Of a stretch of DNA of 64,000 nucleotides, positions 17,951 to 27,900 are shown in pieces. The first letter of the stretch is position 1. Every line of letters starts with the position of its first letter. Made by a program: the position numbers and the translations under genes. A model generated the notes under the pieces. It was not told the DNA's origin and ran no database searches. It worked only from the letters and a program-made list of their open reading frames with translations. The stretch comes from Polyangium spumosum. Lineage in GTDB: Bacteria; Myxococcota_A; Polyangia; Polyangiales; Polyangiaceae. Location: NCBI RefSeq assembly GCF_009649845.1, contig NZ_WJIE01000002.1:434001-498000 (forward strand), given 5' to 3'.

Positions 17951-19414
17951 TTAGACCAGGCGCACGTACCGCCCGTGGCGAATCAGCGGCTCGCCGTCCA
18001 GGTCGACGTCCGTGTCGGCCGCCGCGAACGAGAGCTGGCCGTGAGACGTCCAGAGCGCCCCCGTCCGCGACGCGAAGTTCTCCCCCAGCGAGAGGTGCAC
18101 GCCCGGCATGTTCTCGTCGTGGATGAGCTCGCCGAGCGGCGCCGCGATCCCGATGTTCGCCCCCAGCGAGAGCAGCCCCACCCGATCGTGGCCCATCGCG
18201 TCGCCGATGAACTTCTCGACGTACGCCTTCACCGACGCGTCCCGGCACTCCACGCGTTGCACCCGCCCGCCCTCGAACGTGAGCCGGATCGGCCGGCTCG
18301 AGAGCGAGCCGAGGCGCGAGCCGTAGCCGCCGCCCATCGACGCGTCGACCACGTACGTGCCCGTCACCTGCGCCGGCGACGTGACGAGCGCGCCGTACGG
18401 CACGTTGAGCCACTGGCCCGAGCGGATCGTGCTGCCGTTCGCGAACCACCGCAGGTTCGGCGCCATCTCCACCTCGAGCGACGTCCCCGCCTGCGAGCGC
18501 ACCTGGAGCCTCGCGTGTGGCCTCATCGCGCCGCGCAGCGCCGCGATCAGGTCGAAGACACGCGTCGAGCTCGCCAGCATGCTGTTCACGAAGGCGCGCC
18601 GGCTCGTCCCCACGATGTGCACGTGCCGCGCGCGGTTCGCCGTGGCGAGCGTGACGAACGTGTGCCGCGCGTCGTACTCGCCCTCCTCGTACGTCGCGGC
18701 GAACAAGGTCACGTCGGCGCCCGGCAGCGCCGCGAGCACCTCCGGCGGAAAGCGCCCCCACGGCCGCGGCGCGAGCGCCTCCGCGTCGATCCGCTCCACG
18801 CGCGCCCGCCGCTCGAGCCCCACCTGCTCGAAGGCGCGCGCCACCGAGTCGTTCTGCCGGTCGTGCACGATGAGCAGCCGCTCGTTGGTCTCCAGAGCGA
18901 CCAGCTCGTCGAGCACACGCGCCGCCGGCGTGGCGAGCCCCGGATCGATCGCCACCCGCGCCGCGGACGCGAGCCCACCCGAGCGCGGCGCGCCCGGCGG
19001 TCGCGACGTCGAGTGCGCGAGCGACGAGGGCGGCGGCGACGTCGGCGGCGGCGGGATCGTCGAGATCGTGCGCGGAGCTTGCACCGGCGGCGGCAGCGGT
19101 GTCCTCCGCTGCGTCGACGGGGCCGGCGCCCACGAGCGGGGCGTGACCGAGGGCGGCGGCGGGGTGATCCCGCGGGAAAACGTCGGAGCCGGCGGGGGCG
19201 GCGTCGGCGTCGGCATCCGCTGCGGGGGCGGCGACAGGAGCCGCCTCGCGCCGAGCGTCGAGATGGGTTTGTCTTCCGGGTTCGTCGGCGAGGCCCCAAA
19301 TTCCCGCGTGGGCTTCGGCTCTGCGTTCGCGGGGAGCTCGGAGAAAACACGCCGCGACGACCCGCGCCCCGGCGAAGGAGGCGTCGGTCCCGATGCGCCG
19401 GGCGGACCCTTCAT
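17951..19414 (-). CDS. M29-like aminopeptidase with Pro-rich N-terminal extension
   Basis: A 487-aa protein. Residues 1 to about 150 are a low-complexity Pro/Ser/Thr/Arg region (PPPPAPTFSRGITPPPPSVT type), probably disordered. The rest resembles the thermophilic M29 aminopeptidase family: THVHIVGTS-like nucleotide-fold start, then VVDASMGGGYGSRLGSL, and the end block GELIHDENMPGVHLSLGENF followed by HGQLSFAAADTDVDLDG, with the Glu, His and Asp expected to bind two metals. The ATG at 19414 (MKGPPGASG) is preferred over 19507. A cleaner metal-site assignment needs alignment, so catalytic activity is inferred. No signal peptide. Confidence 0.7.
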   Translation of the reverse strand: MKGPPGASGPTPPSPGRGSSRRVFSELPANAEPKPTREFGASPTNPEDKPISTLGARRLLSPPPQRMPTPTPPPPAPTFSRGITPPPPSVTPRSWAPAPSTQRRTPLPPPVQAPRTISTIPPPPTSPPPSSLAHSTSRPPGAPRSGGLASAARVAIDPGLATPAARVLDELVALETNERLLIVHDRQNDSVARAFEQVGLERRARVERIDAEALAPRPWGRFPPEVLAALPGADVTLFAATYEEGEYDARHTFVTLATANRARHVHIVGTSRRAFVNSMLASSTRVFDLIAALRGAMRPHARLQVRSQAGTSLEVEMAPNLRWFANGSTIRSGQWLNVPYGALVTSPAQVTGTYVVDASMGGGYGSRLGSLSSRPIRLTFEGGRVQRVECRDASVKAYVEKFIGDAMGHDRVGLLSLGANIGIAAPLGELIHDENMPGVHLSLGENFASRTGALWTSHGQLSFAAADTDVDLDGEPLIRHGRYVRLV

Positions 19415-19499
19415 GGTCGTCACCCTCGAGAAGCTACCCAATTTTCCGACACGTGTCAGGGGCCGTGTCGGTGCGCTGACGCTTCCAATCCCACGGCAC

Positions 19500-19519
19500 A
19501 AAACCACATCGTGGGTTTT
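19500..19519 (-). terminator. candidate terminator after the NtrC-type gene
   Basis: AAAACC (19500-19505) faces GGTTTT (19514-19519), extendable to AAAACCAC/GTGGGTTTT with one bulge and loop ATC. On the minus strand it lies about 41 bp after the stop at 19561. A perfect 10-bp palindrome GACACGTGTC at 19448-19457 lies between it and the next start. Confidence 0.35.
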
Positions 19520-19560
19520 CTGCGTAGCCTCCTTCGCGCCCTCGCCCCCTCGCCCGGGGA

Positions 19561-20922
19561 TCAGAGGTCGATGCGGTAGTCTTTGATCTTGTAGAGCAAG
19601 GCGCGGTGGCTGATCTCCAGCACCTCCGCGGCCCGCGTGCGGTTGCCTTTCGTCTTCGTGAGCGCCCGGCGGATGAGGATCTCCTCGATGACGCGCGCGG
19701 TCTTCTTGATCGAGAGCTCGCCGCTCGTCAGGTGAAGCTGGATCGGATCCCGCGCCTCGCGGATACGCTCGGGCAGATCGTCCGCCTCGATGCTGTCCTT
19801 CTCGGCGAGGACCATGGCCCGCTCGATGGTGTTCTCGAGCTCGCGCACGTTGCCGGGCCAGGCGTACTCGAGGAGCAGCCGCCGCGCCTCGGGCGAGAGC
19901 TGGCGGATGTTCGTCCCGAAGCGCGCGTTGTTGCGGTTCATGAAGTGCTCGACGAGCAGCGGCACGTCCTCGCGACGCTCCCGGAGCGGCGGGATGCCGA
20001 TCGGCAGGACGTTGATCCGGTAGAACAGGTCCTCCCGGAACCTGCCGGCCTGCGTCTCGGCGTGCAGGTCGCGGTGCGTCGCGGCGATGATCCGGACGTC
20101 GACCTTGATGTCCTTCGAGTCGCCGAGCCTGCGGATCGTCTCCTCCTGGAGCACGCGGAGCAGCTTCACCTGCAAGGAGAGCGGCAGCTCGCCGATCTCG
20201 TCGAGCAGGAGCGTGCCGTGGTTCGCCTGTTCGAAGAGCCCGACGCGGTCGGTGGTCGCGTCCGTGAAGGCGCCGCGCCGATACCCGAAGAGCTCACTCT
20301 CGAGCAGGCTCTCGGGGATCGCCCCGCAGTTCACCGCGACGAACGGCCCGCCGCGCCGCGCGCTGCGCTTGTGGAGGGCCCGCGCCACGAGCTCCTTGCC
20401 CACGCCGCTCTCGCCGGTCACGAGCACCGTGGTCTTGTAGTCGGCGATCTTGGCGATCGTCTTGAAGATCGCCTGCATGCTCGCGCTCTTCGCGAGGATC
20501 TCCTCGAACGTGCTCTCGCGGAGGATCTCCTGCTTGAGCGCGCGGTTCTCGCGGCGCAGCGCCTCCCGCTCCTCGGCCTTGCGCAGCGTGAGCAGGAGCT
20601 CCTCGGCCTTGAAGGGCTTCTGGATGTAGTCGTACGCGCCCGCCTTCATCGCCTCGAGCGCGAGGTCGACGTTGCCGTAGGCGCTCATCACGATGACCGT
20701 CGCCGGATCCCCCTTGGCCTTCAGGGTCGCGAGCAGATCGAGCCCCCCGAGCCGCGGCATCCGCACGTCCGTGAGGATGAAGTCCGGCCCGAAGGACTCG
20801 AGCAGCGCGAGCGCCTCCTCGACCCCCGGCGCGACCTCCACCTCGTAGCCGTCTCGCTTCAGAAACGAACGAACGACGACCCGCAAGTTCTCTTCGTCGT
20901 CGACGACCAGGACTCGGCGCAT
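19561..20922 (-). CDS. NtrC-type sigma-54 response regulator
   Basis: A 453-aa three-domain activator. Receiver: VLVVDDEENLRVV with Asp8/Asp9 and the phospho-acceptor Asp52 in ILTDVRMP. Central AAA+ domain: Walker A VTGESGVGKELVARALH, the sigma-54 contact loop as GAFTDA (consensus GAFTGA, one change), Walker B LLLDEIGELPL. C-terminal Fis-type helix-turn-helix: GNRTRAAEVLEISHRALLYK. ATG at 20922 has GAGG four bases upstream; a TTG at 20934 is less likely. No histidine kinase is adjacent, so the sensor is elsewhere. It is divergent to the alpha-oxoamine synthase gene across 129 bp, which may be a target. Confidence 0.92.
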   Translation of the reverse strand: MRRVLVVDDEENLRVVVRSFLKRDGYEVEVAPGVEEALALLESFGPDFILTDVRMPRLGGLDLLATLKAKGDPATVIVMSAYGNVDLALEAMKAGAYDYIQKPFKAEELLLTLRKAEEREALRRENRALKQEILRESTFEEILAKSASMQAIFKTIAKIADYKTTVLVTGESGVGKELVARALHKRSARRGGPFVAVNCGAIPESLLESELFGYRRGAFTDATTDRVGLFEQANHGTLLLDEIGELPLSLQVKLLRVLQEETIRRLGDSKDIKVDVRIIAATHRDLHAETQAGRFREDLFYRINVLPIGIPPLRERREDVPLLVEHFMNRNNARFGTNIRQLSPEARRLLLEYAWPGNVRELENTIERAMVLAEKDSIEADDLPERIREARDPIQLHLTSGELSIKKTARVIEEILIRRALTKTKGNRTRAAEVLEISHRALLYKIKDYRIDL

Positions 20923-20961
20923 GGATCCTCGCAAACTTTTCTACACGGATCGAAGCTACCC

Positions 20962-20974
20962 TGCAACGGTTGCA
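20962..20974. promoter_or_regulatory. palindrome between NtrC-type gene and alpha-oxoamine synthase gene
   Basis: TGCAAC-G-GTTGCA, perfect 6-bp arms with a 1-bp centre, placed 12 bp before a sigma-70-like -35 box of the rightward gene. Position and symmetry suit a repressor or activator site. Confidence 0.4.
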
Positions 20975-20986
20975 CCTGGGCCACGA

Positions 20987-21015
20987 TTGACAGGGGCTTT
21001 CATGCGCCGTATCCC
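20987..21015 (+). promoter_or_regulatory. sigma-70-like promoter for the alpha-oxoamine synthase gene
   Basis: Perfect TTGACA (20987-20992), 17-bp spacer, then TATCCC (21010-21015), with the ATG at 21052 about 30 bases past the expected start of transcription. The -10 match is only partial, but a perfect -35 at optimal spacing stands out in this GC background. Confidence 0.45.
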
Positions 21016-21051
21016 CGGGTCCTTCATGCGGCGGGGGCCGAGGATCCTTTC

Positions 21052-22701
21052 ATGAGCGTGATCGATCGACTGGGAAAGAAGCTCTCGTCCTCCAGCGCCG
21101 TGATGCGCCTCATCAGCAACGACCGCGTGATGCAGGTGGCAACGGGCATCATGGACGCGCGAGGCCGGTTCGAAGCCGCCGCCGAACGCGCCTCCGAAGC
21201 CTGGAGCATCCTCCTGCACGGTCACGCGCTCCCCACGATCGACCCGGCCCTCGAAGGCGGCGACGACGTCGTGAGCAAGGCCGCCCCGAAGAGCCCCGCG
21301 CCCGCCGCGCACGTCGCGACGAACGGCGCCGCGACGAACGGAGCCGCCGCGCACGCCACGACGAACGGCGCCGCGACGAACGGCGCCGCGAGCGTCGAGG
21401 CCACGACCACCGAAGCGCCGAAGCCCGCGGGCCCCGGGAGCGCGGCGGAGGAAAAACTCGCCCAGCAGATGGCCTCGCGCACGTCGCTCTCGCGCATCGG
21501 CGGTCGGGACGTGTTCGAGAAGTGTTACAAGTTCATGACCGCGGACAACGCCCGCGCCATGGGCGTCTACCCGTTCTTCCGCCCGCTCGACTTCAACAAC
21601 GGACCCGAGGCGCAGCTCGAAGGCCGCAAGGTCATCATGCTCGGCTCGAACAACTACCTCGGGCTGACCACGCACCCGAAGGTCCGCGAGGCCGCGAAGA
21701 ACGCGATCGACAAGTACGGCACGAGCATGACGGGCTCGCGCCTGGTGAACGGGTCGATGCGGCTGCACAACGAGCTCGAACAGAAGCTCGCGGCCTACCA
21801 CGGCAAGGAAGCGGGGCTCGTCTTCACGACGGGCTACCAGGTCAACATCGCCACGATCAGCGCGCTGCTCTCCAACAAGAAGAGCGTGGCGGTCATCGAC
21901 AAGGACGACCACGCATCGATCTACGACGGCGTCCGCCTCGGACAGGCCGCCGGCGCGCGTATGGTGCGCTACCGGCACAACGACCCCGACGCCCTCGACC
22001 AGGCCCTCTCCGAGCTCGACACGAGCGAAGGCGCGCTCGTCATCACGGACGGCGTCTTCAGCGCGCAGGGCGAAATCGCGAACCTGCCCGGCATCGTCTC
22101 GGTGGTGAAAAAACACAAGGCGCGGCTGCTCGTCGACGACGCCCACGCGCTCGGCGTGATCGGCCCGGGCGGGCGCGGCACCGCGGCCCATTTCGGCGTC
22201 GCGGATCAGGTGGACCTCATCGGCGGGACGTTCTCGAAATCCCTCGCGTCGATCGGCGGCTGGCTCGTCGGCGAGCGGAAGGTGCTCGATTACATCCAGC
22301 ACTTCGCCTACAGCTTCCTGTTCGCCGCGAGCGCCGCGCCCCCGAGCGTGGCCGCCGCGATGGCGGCGCTCGACGTGATGCAGGAGGAGCCCGAGCGGCA
22401 AGAGAAGCTGCGCGAGAACTTCACCTACATGCGCAACGAGCTGCGCCGCCTGGGCTTCGAGCTCGGAAAGACCGAGACCGCGGTGATCCCGATTTACATC
22501 CGCGACGATCTCCGGACCGTGATGATGTGGAAGACGCTGCTCGACGAGCACTCGATCTACGTGAACCCATTCATCACGCCCGGCGTCCCCCCGAAGCAGC
22601 AGGTGCTCCGCACGAGCTACATGGCGACCCACGAGCGCCACCACCTCGACCGCGCCCTCGAAGCATTCGAGAAAGTCGGCAAAAAATTCGGTGTTTTGTA
22701 G
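21052..22701 (+). CDS. alpha-oxoamine synthase, probably serine palmitoyltransferase
   Basis: A 549-aa PLP enzyme of the AONS/SPT/KBL family, which condenses an amino acid with an acyl-CoA. Core from about residue 180: VIMLGSNNYLGLTTHPKV, YGTSMTGSRLVNGSMRLHNE, VDDAHALGVIGPGGRG, and the PLP lysine Lys396 in GTFSKSLASIGGWLVG. The GTFSKS form is closer to serine palmitoyltransferase than to biotin BioF. The first 60 residues plus an Ala/Thr/Asn-rich linker with four ATNGAA-type units form an extension absent from typical AONS. AGGA lies seven bases before the ATG. Myxobacteria make sphingolipids, which supports SPT, but no ketoreductase or carrier protein gene is adjacent. Confidence 0.85.
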   Translation: MSVIDRLGKKLSSSSAVMRLISNDRVMQVATGIMDARGRFEAAAERASEAWSILLHGHALPTIDPALEGGDDVVSKAAPKSPAPAAHVATNGAATNGAAAHATTNGAATNGAASVEATTTEAPKPAGPGSAAEEKLAQQMASRTSLSRIGGRDVFEKCYKFMTADNARAMGVYPFFRPLDFNNGPEAQLEGRKVIMLGSNNYLGLTTHPKVREAAKNAIDKYGTSMTGSRLVNGSMRLHNELEQKLAAYHGKEAGLVFTTGYQVNIATISALLSNKKSVAVIDKDDHASIYDGVRLGQAAGARMVRYRHNDPDALDQALSELDTSEGALVITDGVFSAQGEIANLPGIVSVVKKHKARLLVDDAHALGVIGPGGRGTAAHFGVADQVDLIGGTFSKSLASIGGWLVGERKVLDYIQHFAYSFLFAASAAPPSVAAAMAALDVMQEEPERQEKLRENFTYMRNELRRLGFELGKTETAVIPIYIRDDLRTVMMWKTLLDEHSIYVNPFITPGVPPKQQVLRTSYMATHERHHLDRALEAFEKVGKKFGVL

Positions 22702-22729
22702 AGGGGGCGGGCTCGATGGCCCGCCCCCT
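22702..22729 (+). terminator. strong stem-loop terminator
   Basis: AGGGGGCGGGC/GCCCGCCCCCT, a perfect 11-bp stem with 6-base loop TCGATG, starting at the base after the stop codon of the alpha-oxoamine synthase gene. There is no U-run. The remaining 234 bp to the next gene hold only weak inverted repeats. Confidence 0.65.
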
Positions 22730-22963
22730 ACGTCCCTCACTCCGCTTCGCTACGTTCGGGACTACCCCAGGATGTGGCTGCTGTCTCCTCGGGGACGTGA
22801 ACGCTCGCGCACCAGGGCGCGTAGCCCGGTGTTCACACGCGGGCGCGAAGCCGCACCCCAAGCAACGTGAGACGGTGGCACGGTGCGTGTTAAGCACCCG
22901 CGTGGTACGAATACGCAGGCGCCCGCGCGCTCGTTGCGGCGCGTCCCCGCGCTGGAGGGTTTC

Positions 22964-23803
22964 ATGTTCTTGCGTCCATCCTTCGCCAAGCTTCTCGGCC
23001 CGAGCGCCCTGTTCCTCGCCCTCGCCGCGGCCGGCAGCGGCTACGCCGGTTGCTCCGGCGGCGGCGACGCCACCGTCACGTGCGACGCGAACGGGGAAAA
23101 CTGCGTGATCTGTGACGCCTACGGCTGTCACCCCGCCAATCCCAACGTGGGCCAGGGCGGCGGCGGCCAGGGCGGCAGCGGCGGCCAGGGCGGCGGCAAT
23201 CCCGCGTGTGACCCGAACGTGACCACCTGCGCCTGCACCACCACCACGGATTGCCCCTCCGGCACGCTCTGCCTGGACGGCCTCTGCCTCGTCGGCTGCA
23301 ACCACACCTTCGAATGCGGCCCCGGCAAGGTCTGCGCGAACGGGCAGTGCGAGGTCGGCTGCGACGCGAACAGCCCCTGCCAATCCGGCTACATCTGCGA
23401 CAAGGGCATCTGCGTCGCCGACCCCGCGACCGCCTGCCCACAAAAGCCCTGCGCGAGCGGCGAGGCCTGCGTCGACGGCATCTGCGAACCCGGCTGCAAG
23501 ACGAACGCCGAGTGCCCGAGCGGCGAGATCTGCGACAGCACGGCCGGCGGCTGCATCCCCGACCCTTCCCCCGTGCCCGGCTGCGGCCCCGGCCAGGCCC
23601 CCTGCCCCGGCGCGGCCCAGTGCGGCGCGGACGGCTACTGCCATTACCCCTGCGCCGACCTCACCGCCTGCAAGCTCATCGACAACCGCTTCGTCGCCTG
23701 CGATCAGGGCATCTGCAAGACGAACGAAGAGGTCAACCCCGAGTGCAGCCTCGACAAGCCCTGCCCCGCCGGCAAGGACTGCATCTCGAACAAGTGCCTG
23801 TAA
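22964..23803 (+). CDS. Cys-rich exported protein, probable lipoprotein
   Basis: A 279-aa exported protein starting MFLRPSFAKLLGPSALFLAL, with GGAGG five bases upstream of the ATG. A lipobox-like YAGC follows the hydrophobic stretch (Tyr at -3 is unusual). Past a Gly/Gln linker, six or so short Cys modules of the type CPSGTLCLDGLCLVGC and CPSGEICDSTAGGC repeat at 20-35 residue spacing, like the Dickkopf/EGF-like Cys modules common in Polyangiales surface proteins. Function probably adhesive or structural; no enzyme motif. Confidence 0.8.
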   Translation: MFLRPSFAKLLGPSALFLALAAAGSGYAGCSGGGDATVTCDANGENCVICDAYGCHPANPNVGQGGGGQGGSGGQGGGNPACDPNVTTCACTTTTDCPSGTLCLDGLCLVGCNHTFECGPGKVCANGQCEVGCDANSPCQSGYICDKGICVADPATACPQKPCASGEACVDGICEPGCKTNAECPSGEICDSTAGGCIPDPSPVPGCGPGQAPCPGAAQCGADGYCHYPCADLTACKLIDNRFVACDQGICKTNEEVNPECSLDKPCPAGKDCISNKCL

Positions 23804-23914
23804 TCCGCCGCGAAGGCGGATCCCTCCCAGCAACCTCCCTCACCTCCACACGTCGGCGCCCGCGATGGACTTTTGCTCCGTCCCGGGCATGATGTCGATC
23901 CCCCCGCGGAGGTG

Positions 23915-24988
23915 ATGGTGCAACAAAAACGCTTCGGTACCGACAAGCCCGGCCTCGAAACACGCTTCGACGCCCAACGGATCGCCTTCGCGCCGATCGT
24001 CTTCCAGGCCACGCGCCTCCTGCGATCGACGGGCCTCCTGGAAGCGGCGGAGGACCGCGGCGCCGAGGGGATCACGGCAGCCGAGGCCGCCGCGAAGACG
24101 GGGCTCTCGATATACGCGGCGACGGTCCTGCTCGAATGCGGGCTCTCGGCCGACCTCGTGGCCTACGACCAGGGGAGGTTCGTCATCACCACGCTCGGCG
24201 CCTTCATCCGCCGCGACGAGATGACGGCCGTGAACATGGAGTTCATCCACGAGGTCTGTTACCTCGGCATGCACAAGCTCGAGGACGCCCTGCGGCTCGG
24301 CGAGCCCGCGGGGTTACGCGTCTTCGGCGAATGGAAGACGGTCTACGAGGCGCTCGCCCACCTGCCCGAGCCCGCGAAGAGCGCCTGGCTGCGCTTCGAC
24401 CATTTCTACTCGGACGCCGCCTTCCCCGCGGCGAGCCGGATCGTGCTCGAAAAGCAGCCGCGGAGCCTGCTCGACATCGGCTGCAACACCGGCAAATGGG
24501 CGTCGCTTTGCCTCTCCCGCTCGCCCGAGCTGCGCGCCTCGCTGGTCGACCTGCCCGGCCAGCTCGAAATGGCCATGCAGAACCTGCGCGAAAAAGGGCT
24601 CGACAGCCGCGCCGTCCCCTGCCCCGTCGACGTGCTCGATCCGCAGGCCGAGCTGCCCTCGGGCTTCGACGCCGTCTGGATGAGCCAGTTCCTCGTGTGT
24701 TTCTCGGAGGACGAGGTGAGGACGATCCTGCGCCGCGCCGGCCGCGCCGTGCGCCCGGGCGGGCGGCTCTGGATCCTCGATACGTTCTGGGACCGGCAGC
24801 GCTTCGACGCGGCCGCGTATTGCCTCATCAACACGTCGCCCTACTTCACCACGATCGCCAACGGCAACAGCCGCATGTACCGCGCCGAAGACATCCTCGC
24901 GCTCGCCCGCGAAGAGGGGCTCGAGCTCCAGACGACCCACGAGCGGCTCGGGATCTACCACTCGCTGCTGGAGCTCGCTCCGGTCTGA
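23915..24988 (+). CDS. SAM-dependent methyltransferase, O-methyltransferase type
   Basis: A 357-aa methyltransferase with the two-domain layout of small-molecule O-methyltransferases (hydroxyneurosporene/acetylserotonin type): N-terminal winged-helix dimerisation part (GITAAEAAAKTGLSIYAATV) and a C-terminal Rossmann domain with SLLDIGCNTGKWASLCL as motif I, then VDLPGQLEMA and RPGGRLWILDT. The conserved catalytic His usually following motif IV is not obvious. The ATG at 23915 follows GGAGG by two bases; GTG at 23918 would be better spaced. It is convergent with the giant repeat gene, stops 2 bp apart. Substrate unknown. Confidence 0.85.
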   Translation: MVQQKRFGTDKPGLETRFDAQRIAFAPIVFQATRLLRSTGLLEAAEDRGAEGITAAEAAAKTGLSIYAATVLLECGLSADLVAYDQGRFVITTLGAFIRRDEMTAVNMEFIHEVCYLGMHKLEDALRLGEPAGLRVFGEWKTVYEALAHLPEPAKSAWLRFDHFYSDAAFPAASRIVLEKQPRSLLDIGCNTGKWASLCLSRSPELRASLVDLPGQLEMAMQNLREKGLDSRAVPCPVDVLDPQAELPSGFDAVWMSQFLVCFSEDEVRTILRRAGRAVRPGGRLWILDTFWDRQRFDAAAYCLINTSPYFTTIANGNSRMYRAEDILALAREEGLELQTTHERLGIYHSLLELAPV

Positions 24989-24990
24989 GG

Positions 24991-27900
24991 TTACCGCCGC
25001 TTCCTCCGTAGAACGAGCGCCCCGAGCGCCACCATCACCAGCGCCGCGCCGCCCGGCGCGCCTTCGGTTTGCCCGGTGGCGCAAGCGCAGCCGCCGCCTG
25101 CCAGGCGAATGGCCTCCTCCGGCGACACGCACATGCCCGGCGCCGTGCTGTTCGAGGTGCACACCTCGTCCGTGGGGCAACCATTACCACCCTCGCCGCG
25201 GCAGCCCTCCGTGCAGCCTCCCTCCACGCAGATCTGACCGCTGTTCGGGCCGCCGCATTGCTCGTCCGTCGTGCAAGGAGGCGGCACGTCGTCCGCTGGA
25301 TCGAGCGGGTTCGTCTCGCCCGTATCCACGACGCCGTCCTTGTCCGTGTCCTCGTCGCCGTCGCTCACCCCGCCGTCGTCCGTGTCCGGATCGAGCGGGT
25401 CCGTCTTCGTCGCGCCCTCGTCGCCGTCGGGGATACAATTGCCGGCCATGGGGTTCGTCCCCGTGCCCGAGCAATCGAGGCCGAGCTCGGTCCCGTCGAA
25501 GAGCCCGTCGCCGTCGCTGTCCGGGTCGAGCCCGTTGATGAGCCCGTCCCCGTCCGTGTCCACGCCGACGTCCGGCTCCGCTCCATCCGACACGCCGTCG
25601 TCGTCGCTGTCGGCGTCGAGCGGATCCGTGCCGATCTGCGTCTCCTCCGCGTCCGTCAGCCCGTCGCCGTCCGTGTCGAGCTTCGTCGCGTCGTCGCTGC
25701 CGTCGTTTGGATCGATCTCGCCCGGATCGACCACGCCATTGCCGTTCGTGTCCTCGTCGCCGTCGGAGACGCCGCCGTCGTCCGTGTCCGTATCGAGCGG
25801 CGACGTCGTCGTCGCGCCCATGTCGGCGTCCGCGACGCAGGTGCCCGCCGCGGGATCCGTGGCCGGCCCGCTGCAATCCTTGCCCATCTCGGTGCCGTCG
25901 AACAACCCGTCGCCGTCGCTGTCCGGATCGAGCGCGTTGATCGTGCCGTCGTTGTCCGCGTCGTCGGTCGGGTTCGGCTCCTCTCCGTCGATCACGCCGT
26001 CGTCGTCGCTGTCGGCGTCGTTCGGATCGGTGCCGATGAAATCCTCGACCTCGTCGCTGAGCCCGTCGCCGTCCGTGTCGATCACGCCCACGTCGTCGGC
26101 GCCGTTGCCGGCCGTCGGGTTCGTCTCGCCCGGATCGATCTTGCCGTCGAGGTTCCAGTCCTCCGACCCGTCGCTCGCCGTGCCGTCGTCCGTGTCCCAG
26201 TCGAGCGGATCCGTCGTCGTGAGCCCCGCGTCCGCGTCGGCCACGCAATGGTCCTTCGTCACGTCCGTGGCCGGATCCGTGCAATCGAGGCCGAGCTCCG
26301 TGCCGTCGAAGAGCCCGTCGTTGTCGCTGTCCGGATCGAGCGCGTTGATCAGCCCGTCGCCGTCCGTGTCCTCGTCGAAGCTCGGCTCGTCGCCGTCGCG
26401 CACGCCGTCGTCGTCCGTGTCGGCGTCGTTCGGATCGGTGCCGATCACGAGCTCGTCCGCGTCGAAGATCCCGTCGCCGTCGCTGTCCGGCGGATCGTCG
26501 GCGCCGTTGCCCGTCGTCGGGTTCGTCTCGCCGGGATCGATGACGCCGTCCTTGTCCTTGTCCTCGGCCCCGTCCGCCGCGCCGCCGTCGTCCGTGTCCC
26601 AATCGAGCGGATCGGTCACGGTCGCGCCGCCGTCGCCGTCCGGAATACAATGGCCCGCGGCCGGATCGGTGTCCGGGTTGCCGCAGCCCATGCCCATTTC
26701 CAGCCCGTCCGGGAGCCCGTCGTTGTCGCTGTCCGGATCGAGCGCGTTGATCAGCCCGTCGCCGTCCGTGTCCTCGCCCGGGCTCGGCTCCGCCGCGTCG
26801 GAGACGCCGTCGTCGTCCGTGTCCCAGTCGAAGGGATCGGTGCCGAGCATGAGCTCGACCTTGTCGAGCAGGCCGTCGCCGTCGCTGTCGAGCGGATCGT
26901 CCTCGCCGTTGCCCTTCGTCGGGTTGGTCTCGCCCGGATCGAGCGCGCCGTCCTTGTTCTTGTCCTCGTCGCCGTCGGACACGCCGCCGTTGTCCGAGTC
27001 CCAGTCGACCATCGAGGTCTTCGTCGCGCCCAGGTCGGCGTCCGGCGTGCACGCGTTCGCCGCCGGGTTCGTCGCCGGGTGCTGGCAATCGCTCCCGACC
27101 TCGGTGCCGTCCCGGAGCCCGTCGCCGTCGCTGTCGATGTCGCGGACGTTGATCAGCCCGTCGCCGTCGGTGTCGTCCGACGGGTTCGCCTCGTCGCCGT
27201 CGAGCACGCCGTCGTCGTCGGTGTCCGCGTCGTTCGGGTTCGAGCCGAGGAACGCCTCGAGCTGGTTCGTCAGCCCGTCGCCGTCGTTGTCCAGGTTCGA
27301 GAGCTGCTGGTCGTCCGGCGCGTTGCCTTCGGTCGGATCGGTCTCGTTGATGTCGATCCGGCCGTTGAGGTTCCGATCCTCCGCCCCGTCCCTCACGCCG
27401 CCGCCGTCCGTGTCCCGGTCGACCGGCGAGGTCTGGAGCACGCCGCCGTCCGCGTCGGGCCGGCAGTTCTCCGCGGCCGGGTCCGTCGCGGGGTGCGAGC
27501 AACCGTGGCCGGTCTCGGTGCCGTCGAAGAGCGCGTCGTCGTCGCTGTCCGGATCGAGCGGGTTCGGCAGCCCGTCGCCGTCCGTGTCGTCGGACGGGTT
27601 CGCCTCGTCGCCGTCGAGCAGCCCGTCGTCGTCGCTGTCGGCGTCGTTCGGGTCCGAGCCGATCGTCGCTTCGAGCCCGTCGCTCAGCCCGTCGCCGTCC
27701 GCGTCCATGGCCTGGGCGTCGTCCGCGCCGTTCCCTGCCGTCGGGTCCGTCTCGCCTGCGTCGACCACGCCGTCGAGGTCCACGTCCTCCGAGCCGTCCA
27801 TCGTGCCGCCGCCGTCCGAATCCGCGTCGAGCGGGTCCGTCGTCGTCTGCCCGGCGTCGCCGTCGGGCCTGCAATGGCCGGCCGCCGCGTCCGTGCCGGG

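Noticed and set aside
22730-22963. Possible small RNA between the terminator and the Cys-rich protein gene
   Set aside because: Only short, widely spaced inverted repeats (GTGAAC/GTTCAC) and no promoter-terminator pair were visible.
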